Positions 49,103 through 57,685 of a DNA stretch of 64,000 bases are shown here, piece by piece (the stretch's first letter is position 1; each line of letters begins with the position of its first letter). Below the pieces are notes generated by a model that saw nothing but the letters and a program-made list of their open reading frames with translations, was not told where the DNA came from and made no database searches. Made by a program: the position numbers and the translations under genes. Source of the stretch: Frondihabitans sp. PhB188 (GTDB taxonomy: Bacteria > Actinomycetota > Actinomycetes > Actinomycetales > Microbacteriaceae); the NCBI RefSeq assembly GCF_003752365.1, contig NZ_RJUO01000002.1:620001-684000 (forward strand), read 5' to 3'.

Positions 49103-49972
49103 TCAGGGGCCCAGAGCCACCCACCAGATCAGCAGCATCGTGGTGAGGAATCCGCACGCGAAGTTGATGGCCAGGAACCGGCGCCACCCGCGGTTGGCCG
49201 ACTCGGCCTCGGCGTCGGCCACGCTCCAGAACGGTGCGACCGCCACGAGGTACGGCACCACCAGCAGAGCCCCCAGCGGGCCGGGCCACGCGGTGAACAG
49301 CATCAGCACGCCGGCGAGCGCGTACGCGGCGAACGCGAATCGGACGGTCCAGGCCGCGCCCATGACGGTGGCGATCGAGGCGATGTCGCCCTCGCGGTCG
49401 GCGACGACGTCCTGGACCGCGCCGAACGCGTGGCTCGCCATCCCCCAGAGGAAGAAGGCGCCGAGCAGCGCCCAGAGCTGCGGGGTGAACGTGGCGCCGG
49501 CGAGAACGAGTCCGTAGACAGCGGGACTCGTGAAGTGCGTGCTGCTCGTCATCGAGTCGAGGAAGGGCCGCTCTTTGAACCGGAGCCCCTTCAGCGAGTA
49601 GGCGATGACGGCGAAGATGCTCACGGCGAGCACCGCCCAGCTCGGCGGATGCCCGACCAGCACGAGGAAGACCAGGAAGGGCACGTTCGTCACGACCACG
49701 GCCCGCAGGATCGTGGCGTGGAAGCTGCGGTCGACCATCGCGCCCTCGACGCCGCCCTTGCGCGGGTTGCGGAGGTCGCTCTCGTAGTCGAAGACGTCGT
49801 TGATGCCGTACATCGCCAGGTTGTAGGGCCCGAGGAAGTAGACGATGCCGACGATCGCGATGATCCAGTTCACGCCGTCCGAGCCGAGCCCGGTGAGGAT
49901 GTACGCGGCCGCGAAGGGGAACGCCGTGTTCACCCAGCTCAGCGGGCGCGACACGGGGAAGAGCGCCTTCAC
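49103..49972 (-). CDS. crtEb: Lycopene elongase (UbiA-type prenyltransferase)
   Basis: A 289-aa UbiA-superfamily prenyltransferase with about eight membrane segments. The first Asp-rich motif is NDVFDYESD, and the second is DVVADREGD. In C50-carotenoid producers this enzyme adds C5 dimethylallyl units to the ends of lycopene. GTG 49972 is chosen: it overlaps the crtYf stop by four bases and has AGGAGG five bases upstream. The GTG at 49999 is an alternative. Last gene of the crt operon. Confidence 0.92.
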   Translation of the reverse strand: MKALFPVSRPLSWVNTAFPFAAAYILTGLGSDGVNWIIAIVGIVYFLGPYNLAMYGINDVFDYESDLRNPRKGGVEGAMVDRSFHATILRAVVVTNVPFLVFLVLVGHPPSWAVLAVSIFAVIAYSLKGLRFKERPFLDSMTSSTHFTSPAVYGLVLAGATFTPQLWALLGAFFLWGMASHAFGAVQDVVADREGDIASIATVMGAAWTVRFAFAAYALAGVLMLFTAWPGPLGALLVVPYLVAVAPFWSVADAEAESANRGWRRFLAINFACGFLTTMLLIWWVALGP

Positions 49973-50289
49973 CTCGGCCTCCTCTCGAGCAGCACCCACA
50001 GCGATGGCAGCAGGACGAGCGCCGCGACGGCGTACGCGAAGTCTTCCAGAGGTGCGATGCCGACGAACACACCGCTGATCTTCCCGGAGTCGTAGCCGAC
50101 GAGGCCGATGCCGATCATGACGTTGTCGAAGACGGCGGTCATCACGAGGAGCACGCCGACAGTGAGCGCCGCGCTGACAACGCAGGAGCCGTGCACGCGA
50201 GCCCGACGCGCTCGGAGCGTGATCGCGGCCGCGATCCCCGCCAGGGCGACGGCTCCGAGGAAGAACGCGTTGAGCGCCCAGTAGCTCAC
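49969..50289 (-). CDS. crtYf: Lycopene cyclase subunit, CrtYf/LbtC type
   Basis: A 106-aa protein with three membrane segments. Motifs FDNVMIGIGLVGYD and GIAPLEDFAYAVAALVLLP match the C-terminal-half subunit of heterodimeric C50 cyclases. It works with the product of the gene just upstream. GTG start at 50289 overlaps that gene by GTGA. Confidence 0.92.
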   Translation of the reverse strand: MSYWALNAFFLGAVALAGIAAAITLRARRARVHGSCVVSAALTVGVLLVMTAVFDNVMIGIGLVGYDSGKISGVFVGIAPLEDFAYAVAALVLLPSLWVLLERRPR

Positions 50290-50630
50290 GAGCGCCGCCC
50301 CCGCGTGCGTCGACCCTGAGTTGCCGACAGCACGAGCGGCATGCCGGCGGCGAGGTTCATCGTCAGGTAGCAGAGCAGCGCGAGGAAGAAGACCTCCTCC
50401 ACCGGGAGCTCCCGTGCGATCTGGAGGCCCGTCATGAACGACGTCTCGCCGCGGAAGAAGATGCCGCTCCGGATGCCGAGGAGGTCCCAGACCAGGAAGA
50501 ACGCGATGCCGACCGGGAGCACCACGGCGGCCCGGCGGGCGTCGCGCCAGAAGAACAGGCCGAAGCGACGGTCGAGCACGACCATTCCCGTCAGGGCGAC
50601 GAGGAGGCCGACGAGGTAGAGCACGCCCAT
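50286..50630 (-). CDS. crtYe: Lycopene cyclase subunit, CrtYe/LbtB type
   Basis: A 114-aa protein with three membrane segments. RRFGLFFWRDARR, FLVWDLLGIRSGIFFRG and the acidic LPVEEVFFLALLCYLTMNL are typical of this subunit. Its ATG at 50630 overlaps the crtI stop by one base. The last residues (SATQGRRTRGRRS) are encoded partly by a copy of the CCTGAGTTGYCGAC repeat (50315-50331). Confidence 0.92.
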   Translation of the reverse strand: MGVLYLVGLLVALTGMVVLDRRFGLFFWRDARRAAVVLPVGIAFFLVWDLLGIRSGIFFRGETSFMTGLQIARELPVEEVFFLALLCYLTMNLAAGMPLVLSATQGRRTRGRRS

Positions 50631-52219
50631 CAGGGCTCCGGAAGCGGCTCGGTCGAGGTGTCGCCCCGGAGGTTCTTGAGGAGCACCTCGGCGCTGATGA
50701 GGCACATCGGCAGCCCGATCCCGGGCCGCACCGATCCGCCGACGTAGTGCAGGCCGCGGACCCGCTTCGAGGCGTTGCCCGCGCGGAACATCGCGCTCTG
50801 CCGGAGCGTGTGCGCCGGGCCGAGCATGCTGCCCGACCACGAGTTGTAGTCGTCGACGAAGTCCTGCGGGCCGCGCGTGCGACGGAGCACGATTCGAGAA
50901 CTCAGGTCCGGTGCGCCAGCCCAGGCGCCGATCTGCTCGATGACAGCGTCGCCGAGCCGCTCGAGCTGCACCGAGCCTGAGTTGTCGACGGCAGAGGCGC
51001 CCCCGGCGGCATCGAGCCCGTCCCCGCCGCGCCCGAGCTCCGGCTGAGCCGGCAGCGGCACGAGCACGAAGAGGTTCGTCTGTCCCGTGGGCGCCGTGGC
51101 CGGGTCGACGATCGACGGCTTGCAGACGTAGAGCGAGGGCGGCGCCGGGATGCTCTTCGGCTCGTGGAAGATGCGGCCGAAGTTGTCGTGCCAGTCGCTC
51201 GAGAAGAACAGCGTGTGGTGCTCGAGCTCGGGCAGCTCGCCCTCGACGCCGAGGTACATCAGAAGGGCGCTCGGGCCGGGGTTGCGGTCGGCCCAGTAGC
51301 TCTCGCCGTACGTCTGCAGCTCGCTCGGCAGCAGCGCCGTCTCGGTGTGGTGCAGGTCGGCCGCCGAGACGACGACGTCGGCGAAGGTGGATCGCGCGGT
51401 GCCAGACGAGTCGACCCAGTCGACGCCGGTGGCTCGCGGACGCCGGCCGGCCGTGGTGCGGATCCGGGTGACCTCGGCTTCCGTCACGATGGTCACACCG
51501 GCCTCGCGGGCCAGCTTCTCGATGCTCGCGATGACCGCCGCGATGCCGCCCATCGGGTACTGCACGCCGTCGTCGAGGTCGAGCGTCGACATGAGGTGGT
51601 ACATGCTCGGCGTCTCGTACGGCGACGAGCCCAGGAACACCGCCGGATACCCGAGGATCTGCCGCAGCCGCGGCTCCTTCACCGTCTTCCCGACCAGCGA
51701 GTCGAGGTTCTGCAGCAGCAGGCGCGCGAGCTTCGGCAGGCGGGTCAGGACGTCGCGGCGCAGCAGCGGCAGCAGGCTGCCGAAGCTCGTGTAGAGGAAG
51801 CGCTCCTTCGCGATGTCGTACGTCTCGCGGGACGAAGCGAGGTACCGGCGCATCCGCTCTCCGGCGCCCGGCTCGAGACGGTCGAACAGCTCGAGGTTCT
51901 CGGCCAGCCCCTGCGGGATGTCGATCGGCTCGCCGTCTTCGAAGTACACCCGGTAGCCGGGGTCGAGCGGCACCAGGTCGAGCTCGGCCTCGGCCGTCGT
52001 GCCCATCAGCCGGAAGAAGTGGTCGAACACCTCCGGCATCAGATACCAGCTCGGCCCCATGTCGAAGCGGAACCCGTCGGACTCCCACGTCGACGCCCGG
52101 CCGCCCACCGCGCCCGCCTTCTCGAGCACGGTCACCGCGTACCCCTCGCGCGCCAGCAGCCCGGCCGAGGCGAGACCCGAGATGCCGCCGCCGATGACGA
52201 CGGCCGTCTTGCCGCTCAC
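50630..52219 (-). CDS. crtI: Phytoene desaturase
   Basis: A 529-aa FAD-dependent desaturase converting phytoene to lycopene. The N-terminal dinucleotide site is VVIGGGISGLASAGLLAREG. The substrate-channel segment FDMGPSWYLMPEVFD and the C-terminal flavin motif GLHYVGGSVRPGIGLPMCL are present. GTG 52219 overlaps the crtB stop by four bases. Between LGRGGDG and LGDAVIEQIGAW there are about 20 low-complexity residues (AAGGASAVDNSGSVQ) that most CrtI proteins lack. Their DNA contains a copy of the CCTGAGTTGYCGAC repeat. Confidence 0.95.
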   Translation of the reverse strand: MSGKTAVVIGGGISGLASAGLLAREGYAVTVLEKAGAVGGRASTWESDGFRFDMGPSWYLMPEVFDHFFRLMGTTAEAELDLVPLDPGYRVYFEDGEPIDIPQGLAENLELFDRLEPGAGERMRRYLASSRETYDIAKERFLYTSFGSLLPLLRRDVLTRLPKLARLLLQNLDSLVGKTVKEPRLRQILGYPAVFLGSSPYETPSMYHLMSTLDLDDGVQYPMGGIAAVIASIEKLAREAGVTIVTEAEVTRIRTTAGRRPRATGVDWVDSSGTARSTFADVVVSAADLHHTETALLPSELQTYGESYWADRNPGPSALLMYLGVEGELPELEHHTLFFSSDWHDNFGRIFHEPKSIPAPPSLYVCKPSIVDPATAPTGQTNLFVLVPLPAQPELGRGGDGLDAAGGASAVDNSGSVQLERLGDAVIEQIGAWAGAPDLSSRIVLRRTRGPQDFVDDYNSWSGSMLGPAHTLRQSAMFRAGNASKRVRGLHYVGGSVRPGIGLPMCLISAEVLLKNLRGDTSTEPLPEP

Positions 52220-53070
52220 AGTCCGGCCGCCGCTCGCGCCGCGATGCGCAGCTTCACGGGGTTCGGCACGCGGATCCGGGTGCGCATCAGCTCGACCGCC
52301 GGCGTCACGGCCAGGCGGCGGTTCAGCTCGGCGAAGAGGCCCAGCGCCAGCGCGACCGCACGCCGGGATGACGACGGCAGGAACTCGAGGCACTCGCGTG
52401 CCACCGCGAGGTCCGCGTCGATGTCGGCGACGAGTCGGTCGCGCTCGCTGTCGCTGAAGCTCGCCGGGTCGACCCCCGGGAAGTAGCTGCGGCCCAGTGT
52501 CTCGAAGTCGTCGCTGAGGTCGCGCAAGAAGTTCACCTTCTGGAACGCCGCACCCAGAGCGCGCGCCCCGTTCTCGAGCTTCACGAGGGTGCGGGCGTCG
52601 TAGGTGCGGCCCTGGAGGAACGCCCGGAGGCACATGAGGCCGACGACCTCGGCAGACCCGTAGACGTACAGGTCGAACGACGCCTGGTCGTGCTCGGCGG
52701 CGTGGAGGTCACGTCGCATGGAGGCGAAGAACGGGGCGGTGAGTTCCTGCGCGAAGCCGGTCTCTCGGGCTGTGGCCGCGAAAGCGTGGACCACGAGGTT
52801 GGCGCTGAATCCGATGGCGATGGCCTGCTCGGTCTCGCGCTCGAACTCGTCGAGGATGCGCTCGCACTCGGCCGGGTCGGCCCCCGCCTCGGCCGCGGGG
52901 CCGTCGACGATCTCGTCGGCGACCCGCACGAGGGCGTAGATGTTCTCGACGTGGGCGCGGACGTCGGCGCCGAGGAGCCGCGAGGCGAGCCCGAACGAGG
53001 TCGAGTAGCGGCGGATGACGTCGGCCGAGGCCTCGTGGGCGACCCGGTCGTAGAGGGCGAGACGGGTCAT
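52216..53070 (-). CDS. crtB: Phytoene synthase
   Basis: A 284-aa squalene/phytoene synthase joining two GGPP molecules. The two Asp-rich motifs are YALVRVADEIVDG (DxxxD type) and NFLRDLSDDFETLGRSYFP, and YVYGSAEVVGLMCL lies between them. ATG 53070 overlaps the crtE stop (ATGA). Confidence 0.95.
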   Translation of the reverse strand: MTRLALYDRVAHEASADVIRRYSTSFGLASRLLGADVRAHVENIYALVRVADEIVDGPAAEAGADPAECERILDEFERETEQAIAIGFSANLVVHAFAATARETGFAQELTAPFFASMRRDLHAAEHDQASFDLYVYGSAEVVGLMCLRAFLQGRTYDARTLVKLENGARALGAAFQKVNFLRDLSDDFETLGRSYFPGVDPASFSDSERDRLVADIDADLAVARECLEFLPSSSRRAVALALGLFAELNRRLAVTPAVELMRTRIRVPNPVKLRIAARAAAGL

Positions 53071-54161
53071 CGGGTCCGCTCGAGAACCGTGTCGACGACG
53101 GGGTGGAGAACCGATCGGAGGTCGGCGGTGATCAGCTCGGAGTCGAGGATCGCCAGCGCTCGGCGGGCGTGCTCGTCGACGAGGCGCTCGGCGGCGGCCT
53201 TGGCCCCGCACGACTCCAGCCGCGCCCGGACGTGCTCGGCCTCGTCGAGGGTCAGGTCGGACTTGCCGATGAAGGGCCGGATCGCGAACCAGTCGTCGGT
53301 CGTCGCCGCGTGCGCGATCAGGACGGTTCGCTTGCCCTCGCGGAGGTCGCCGAGCGTGGTCTTGCCGGTCTCCGTCTCGACGCCGTAGACGCCGAGGAGG
53401 TCGTCGACGATCTGGTAGGCGATGCCGATCTCGCGACCGAACGACTGCAGGGCGACGACCACGTCGGGTGCCGCGCCGGCGAGCAGAGCGCCCGCCATGA
53501 GGGGAGCCTCGAAGGAGTAGACGGCGGTCTTCGCGCGCTCCATCTCGAGCACCTCGTCGACCGACGGGACCTCGGGCGAGAGGCTGAGCTCGACGTCGAG
53601 CAGCTCGCCGCCGGCGCTGGCGAAGACGGCCTCGTCGAGCACGTCGAGCAGCTGCGCGCGGACCCCGGCGGCGCAGGAGACCTCGAGCATGAGACGCGAC
53701 GCTCCGGTGAGGGCGAGGTCGCCGGCGATCACGCCGACCGACATTCCGCGGTGCTCGGCCGCGGGCGTGCTGATGCCGGCGGTCGTCGCCGTGTCGCGGT
53801 AGCTGCCGGAGACGTTGGGGATCCCGCGGCGCGAGAAGTCGCGGTCGATGACGTCGTCGTGCACGATGAGCGCCGTGTGGAGCAGCTCGAACGCCGCGCC
53901 CACCGAGGCGCACGCGTCGGCGTCCGTGCCGCCGAGGCCCTCGTAGGCGGCGACGACCATGCGCGGGCGGAACCGCTTGCCGCCGGCCGAGTTGCGCTCG
54001 AGCACGTTCCAGAGGTCGACGTAGCGGGGCCCGAGTCGGGCGGCCCGGCGCTTTGCGCCCTGGAAGAACCCGGCGAGAACCTCGTCGACCCGCTCGGTAG
54101 TGTCGGAGGCGCGACCCCCGCCCACCGCTTGCAGCTCTGCGAGCGCGTGATCACCTTCCAT
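53067..54161 (-). CDS. crtE: Geranylgeranyl diphosphate synthase
   Basis: A 364-aa trans-prenyltransferase. First Asp-rich motif LIVHDDVIDRDFSRRG; second region QIVDDLLGVYGVETETGKT (DDxxG form common in actinobacterial enzymes); GGKRFRPRM near the start. It supplies C20 precursor. ATG 54161 has TAGTCT (complement of 54168-54173) six bases upstream, so the whole crt operon probably starts as a leaderless message. Only 19 bases separate it from divergent idi. Confidence 0.95.
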   Translation of the reverse strand: MEGDHALAELQAVGGGRASDTTERVDEVLAGFFQGAKRRAARLGPRYVDLWNVLERNSAGGKRFRPRMVVAAYEGLGGTDADACASVGAAFELLHTALIVHDDVIDRDFSRRGIPNVSGSYRDTATTAGISTPAAEHRGMSVGVIAGDLALTGASRLMLEVSCAAGVRAQLLDVLDEAVFASAGGELLDVELSLSPEVPSVDEVLEMERAKTAVYSFEAPLMAGALLAGAAPDVVVALQSFGREIGIAYQIVDDLLGVYGVETETGKTTLGDLREGKRTVLIAHAATTDDWFAIRPFIGKSDLTLDEAEHVRARLESCGAKAAAERLVDEHARRALAILDSELITADLRSVLHPVVDTVLERTR

Positions 54162-54167
54162 TAGGGC

Positions 54168-54173
54168 AGACTA
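54168..54173 (-). promoter_or_regulatory. -10 box of the crtE operon
   Basis: TAGTCT on the minus strand ends six bases before the crtE ATG. On the other strand CAGACT (54167-54172), offset by one base, could serve idi with eight bases to its ATG, so the two start signals may overlap. Confidence 0.45.
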
Positions 54174-54180
54174 CAGCGCA

Positions 54181-54759
54181 ATGAGACCCGAATCCGAGGC
54201 ACTTCCTCAGCCGACCACGGCCTCCGTGGCACACGACCTCGATGAGCTGGTGGTATTGGTCGACGAGGCCGGAAACTCCGTCGGCACGTACCCCAAATCC
54301 CTCGTCCACACGACGGAAACCCCGCTTCACCTGGCTTTTAGCTGCCACGTGACGAATCCGGAGACGGGGGACATCCTCGTCACCCGTCGTGCGCTGACGA
54401 AGGCGACCTGGCCGGGCGTCTGGACCAACTCCTTCTGCGGCCACCCCGCGCCCGGCGAGACGCCTGCCGAGGCGGTCCGCCGCCGCGCAAGCCAGGAGCT
54501 CGGGATGGAGGTCGCCGAGGTCGAGGCCATCCTGCCCGACTTCCGCTACCGCGCCGTAGACGCCTCGGGCGTCGTGGAGCACGAGATCTGCCCGGTGTTC
54601 ACCGCCGTGGCCGTCGGGGTCCCGGCGCCGTCGCCCGACGAGGTCGCCGAGTGGGCGTGGATCTCGCCCGCCGACCTGCAGGCCTCCGTCGAGGCCGCGC
54701 CGTTCGCGTGGTCGCCGTGGCTGGGGTGGCAGCTGGAGCAGTGGCCGCACTCGGCCTAA
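54181..54759 (+). CDS. idi: Isopentenyl-diphosphate delta-isomerase, type I
   Basis: A 192-aa Nudix-fold isomerase interconverting IPP and DMAPP. The active-site Cys lies in [13 protein letters not shown] and the Nudix-type helix in [13 protein letters not shown]. The catalytic Glu region is [10 protein letters not shown], and the C-terminal aromatic end is [12 protein letters not shown]. It supplies DMAPP for crtE and for the elongase. It is divergent from crtE with a 19-base gap, and its stop overlaps the convergent dcd stop. Confidence 0.95.
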   Translation: MRPESEALPQPTTASVAHDLDELVVLVDEAGNSVGTYPKSLVHTTETPLHLAFSCHVTNPETGDILVTRRALTKATWPGVWTNSFCGHPAPGETPAEAVRRRASQELGMEVAEVEAILPDFRYRAVDASGVVEHEICPVFTAVAVGVPAPSPDEVAEWAWISPADLQASVEAAPFAWSPWLGWQLEQWPHSA

Positions 54760-55367
54760 GCCTGTGCGTCCTTCGCCGCTGACGGTGCCGCACCCGTGTC
54801 GGTGCGGACGAAGTTCTGGAAGGACCGCGACGCCGTGGGGCCCCGCTGTCCCTGGTAGCGCGAGCCGTAGATCGACGAGCCGTAGGGGTTCTCGGCCGGC
54901 GAGGACAGCCGGAAATAGCAGATCTGCCCGATCTTCATACCCGGCCACAGCTTGATCGGCAGGGTGGCGACGTTCGAGAGCTCGAGGGTGACGTGCCCCG
55001 AGAAGCCCGGGTCGACGAAGCCGGCGGTCGAGTGGGTCAAGAGGCCGAGACGGCCGAGCGACGACTTGCCCTCGAGGCGCGCCGCGATGTCGTCGGGCAG
55101 GGTCACCAGCTCGTACGTCGAGCCGAGCACGAACTCGCCCGGGTGCAGGATGAACGGCTCGTCGGGGTCGACCTCGACGAGGTGCGTCAGCTCCGGCTGG
55201 TCTTCGGCCGGGTCGATGAACGGGTACTTGTGGTTGTCGAACAGCCGGAAGAAGCGGTCGAGCCGCACGTCGATGCTCGACGGCTGGATCAGGCTCGGGT
55301 CGTACGGGTCGAGCCCGATGCGCCCGAGGTCGAGCTCGGCCTTGATGTCGCGGTCGGAGAGCAGCAC
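54756..55367 (-). CDS. dcd: dCTP deaminase (possibly bifunctional dUMP-forming)
   Basis: A 203-aa trimeric deaminase. [19 protein letters not shown], the catalytic Glu in [16 protein letters not shown] and [10 protein letters not shown] are present. The [13 protein letters not shown] segment is typical of the Dcd group, and actinobacterial members often make dUMP directly. GTG 55367 is the start: TAGGCT (complement of 55374-55379) lies six bases upstream. Confidence 0.95.
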   Translation of the reverse strand: MLLSDRDIKAELDLGRIGLDPYDPSLIQPSSIDVRLDRFFRLFDNHKYPFIDPAEDQPELTHLVEVDPDEPFILHPGEFVLGSTYELVTLPDDIAARLEGKSSLGRLGLLTHSTAGFVDPGFSGHVTLELSNVATLPIKLWPGMKIGQICYFRLSSPAENPYGSSIYGSRYQGQRGPTASRSFQNFVRTDTGAAPSAAKDAQA

Positions 55368-55373
55368 CCGGCC

Positions 55374-55379
55374 AGCCTA
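55374..55379 (-). promoter_or_regulatory. -10 box of dcd (leaderless)
   Basis: TAGGCT on the minus strand, six bases before the GTG start of dcd. Confidence 0.5.
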
Positions 55380-55381
55380 GC

Positions 55382-55451
55382 GGGGCGGCGGTCGGCAACT
55401 CAGGGGCGGTGCGGGCGGGGCGGCCGTTGGCAACTCAGGGGCGGTGCAGGC
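55382..55451. repeat. Two 35-bp tandem repeats
   Basis: Units 55382-55416 and 55417-55451 differ at three positions. Each contains GTYGGCAACTCAGG, the reverse of the second interspersed motif seen at 50315, 50976 and 55498. Confidence 0.8.
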
Positions 55452-55480
55452 CCGGCGGGGCTTGGCACGTGCCCCGCCGG
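55452..55480. other. 10-bp perfect inverted repeat in the dcd-qor interval
   Basis: CCGGCGGGGC (55452-55461) and GCCCCGCCGG (55471-55480) flank a nine-base loop. It lies in a divergent promoter region, where a terminator is not expected. Function unknown. Confidence 0.6.
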
Positions 55481-55524
55481 CGGCGCCGCGCACCGAACCT
55501 GAGTTCTCGACGGCGAGCACGGGG

Positions 55525-55530
55525 CAGGAT
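55525..55530 (+). promoter_or_regulatory. -10-like box of the quinone oxidoreductase gene
   Basis: CAGGAT ends six bases before ATG 55537, the same hexamer and spacing as before the gene at 15926. Confidence 0.4.
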
Positions 55531-55536
55531 CATCCC

Positions 55537-56496
55537 ATGCGAGCGATCTTGATCTCCGAGCCCGGCGACCCCGACGTCCTCACGCCCGGCGAGGCACCCG
55601 ACCCGACCGCGGGCCCCGGCGAGGTCGTCCTCGACGTGGTCGCGGCCGGCGTCAACCGCGCCGACGTCAACCAGCGCCAGGGCCACTACCCGCCGCCGCC
55701 CGGCGCGCCGGAGTGGCCCGGCCTCGAGGTGTCGGGCACCATCGCCGACCCCGGCGACACCGCCTTCGCCCGCGGCGACCGCGTCTGCGCGCTCCTCGCC
55801 GGCGGCGGATACGCCGAGCGGGTCGCCGTCGACGCGCGCCTCGTCCTACCGGTGCCCGACGGGGTCGACCTCGTCGAGGCGGCCGGCCTCCCGGAGGCCG
55901 CGGCGACGGTCTGGTCGAACGTGTTCCAGAGCGCGCAGCTCCAGCCCGGCGAGACGCTGCTCGTGCACGGCGGCTCGAGCGGCATCGGCACGATGGCGAT
56001 CCAGATCGCCACGGCGCTGGGCTCCCGGGTGCTGGCGACGGCGGGCTCGGCGGCGAAGGTCGCCTTCTGCGAGTCGCTCGGTGCGACCGCCGTCGACTAC
56101 CACGAGGCCGACTTCGTCGAGAAGGCGCAGGAACTCGGCGGCGCCGACGTCGTCCTCGACCTGGTGGGCGGCGACTACCTCGAGCGCAACATCGCAGCTC
56201 TCCGCACCGGCGGCCGGATCATGGTCATCGCCAATCAGAGCAACGCCGCGTCGACGTTCCAGCTCGGCGCGCTCATGGCCAAGCGCGGTCGCGTCTGGGG
56301 CACCACTCTGCGGTCGCGCCCCGTCGCCAAGAAGGCCGAGGTGATCCGCGGCCTGCGCGAGTACGTCTGGCCACTGGTCGAGCAGGGCGTCGTGCGTCCG
56401 ATCATCGACACGGTGTTCTCACTCGACGAAGCCGCCCTCGCCCATCGGAGGATGGAGGAGGGCGGCCACGTCGGCAAGCTGCTGCTGCGCGTCTGA
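55537..56496 (+). CDS. NADPH:quinone oxidoreductase (PIG3/QOR-like MDR enzyme)
   Basis: A 319-aa zinc-free medium-chain dehydrogenase/reductase. ISEPGDPDVLTPGEAPDP at the N terminus, VNRADVNQRQGHYPPPPGAP (PIG3-type), the NADP site VHGGSSGIGTMAIQIA and DVVLDLVGGDYLERNI are characteristic. It reduces quinones or detoxifies enones with NADPH. Start ATG 55537 opens MRAILISEPG and fits the CAGGAT box. Monocistronic. Confidence 0.92.
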   Translation: MRAILISEPGDPDVLTPGEAPDPTAGPGEVVLDVVAAGVNRADVNQRQGHYPPPPGAPEWPGLEVSGTIADPGDTAFARGDRVCALLAGGGYAERVAVDARLVLPVPDGVDLVEAAGLPEAAATVWSNVFQSAQLQPGETLLVHGGSSGIGTMAIQIATALGSRVLATAGSAAKVAFCESLGATAVDYHEADFVEKAQELGGADVVLDLVGGDYLERNIAALRTGGRIMVIANQSNAASTFQLGALMAKRGRVWGTTLRSRPVAKKAEVIRGLREYVWPLVEQGVVRPIIDTVFSLDEAALAHRRMEEGGHVGKLLLRV

Positions 56497-56507
56497 CGCG
56501 GGCGGAT

Positions 56508-57116
56508 CTAGCTGACGCGCGAGTCCGCGCCGGGTCGCACGGGCGACGCCCCCACGACCTCGACGAGCACAGGCAGGGGCGGGCCGCCGAGCACGGCGTC
56601 CAGCCCGGTGACGGCCTCGGAGGCCGCCCGCACGGCGGGGACCGGCGACGACCCGGCCGTCAGGCGCAGGCGCAGCTTGAGTGCCGGCGCTCCTTTGAGC
56701 TGGTACGAAGCGACTGAGACGGCTGCGATGTCGCGGCGCGGCTGGAGCGCGTCGACGAGTGCGGTCTCAGCGAACTGCGACGAGACGACGATCCGCCCCG
56801 CGGGCTCGTCGACCTCGACGACGCGATCGGTGCGTCCGCCGCCGCGGGCGATCGCCGCGATGACGGCGACGAGCACGACGACGAGGCAGACGACTGCGAG
56901 TCCCCACGGCAGGTAGCTGCCGTCGAAGGGTGCGGGCTGGCCGATGGCCGACGACTTCAGCGCGGTGTCCTGGGCGTCGCGTGCGCGGCCGATCCAGTCC
57001 CGGACGACCGACCGGCCGGGGAGGGCCGCCGCGACGAGGAAGGCCCCGACCGCGAGGAAGACGAGCCCGACGACCGCGAGGAAGAGCCGGTTGAGAGGAC
57101 GATTGGTGGAGGTCAT
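56508..57116 (-). CDS. AmaP-like membrane anchor of the Asp23 cluster
   Basis: A 202-aa protein with two N-terminal membrane segments (about 10-32 and 68-90) and a cytosolic domain (about 95-200) resembling the alkaline-shock fold (VVSSQFAETALVDALQP, AVSVASYQLKGAPALKLRLRL). In Firmicutes AmaP anchors Asp23 to the membrane. Overlaps the preceding gene by ATGA. Last gene of a five-gene minus-strand unit. Confidence 0.75.
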   Translation of the reverse strand: MTSTNRPLNRLFLAVVGLVFLAVGAFLVAAALPGRSVVRDWIGRARDAQDTALKSSAIGQPAPFDGSYLPWGLAVVCLVVVLVAVIAAIARGGGRTDRVVEVDEPAGRIVVSSQFAETALVDALQPRRDIAAVSVASYQLKGAPALKLRLRLTAGSSPVPAVRAASEAVTGLDAVLGGPPLPVLVEVVGASPVRPGADSRVS

Positions 57117-57685
57117 GCGCCGAGCTTTCCTGATCGGGTGACGCGGACGTCGGCGGTGACGGCCGGACGATACCCGACGGCCGCGAGCTCGTCGGACGCC
57201 GCGGCCTGCACGGCCTCGACATCGGCCAGCGCACCGGATGCGGGCGTGATCGTGACGCGGGCTTCACGACGCGAGACCCAGGCGCTGACCTGGCCCGGCG
57301 CCAAAGCGGCGGCGACACGGGTGGTGCGGGCGAGCGACGCGGCGACGACCTGGTCGTCGACGACCACGGCGAGGCGCGGATCGTCGAGGGTGTGGCGGCC
57401 GCGGCGGCCGGGCGTGAGCGCGATGACGAGCAGCACGAGGCCGAGGAGGCCGGTGACGATGCCGGCTGCGATCACGAGGCCGCCCTGGGTGGTCGCCGCA
57501 GTCAGGAGCGAGCCGAGCACGTCCAGCGGCGAGAACAGCAGCGGCTTCCGGCCGAGGGCGTCGTAGACGGCCTCCAGGCCGACGTAGGCGGCGACGAGCG
57601 CGAGAACGACGAGGACGACGACGGTCGCTCCGGAGCGCGATGAATGGGTCTCGCGGCGCAGGATCCGCCGGTTGAGGGAGCTCAT
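57113..57685 (-). CDS. DUF6286-like membrane protein of the Asp23 cluster
   Basis: A 190-aa protein with two membrane segments (about 20-42 and 70-90). A cytosolic domain (about 95-185: VVVDDQVVAASLARTTRVAAALAPGQVSAWVSRREARVTITP in part) follows and looks like another Asp23-type alpha/beta unit. It overlaps both neighbours by four bases. The family name is tentative; function unknown. Confidence 0.7.
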   Translation of the reverse strand: MSSLNRRILRRETHSSRSGATVVVLVVLALVAAYVGLEAVYDALGRKPLLFSPLDVLGSLLTAATTQGGLVIAAGIVTGLLGLVLLVIALTPGRRGRHTLDDPRLAVVVDDQVVAASLARTTRVAAALAPGQVSAWVSRREARVTITPASGALADVEAVQAAASDELAAVGYRPAVTADVRVTRSGKLGA

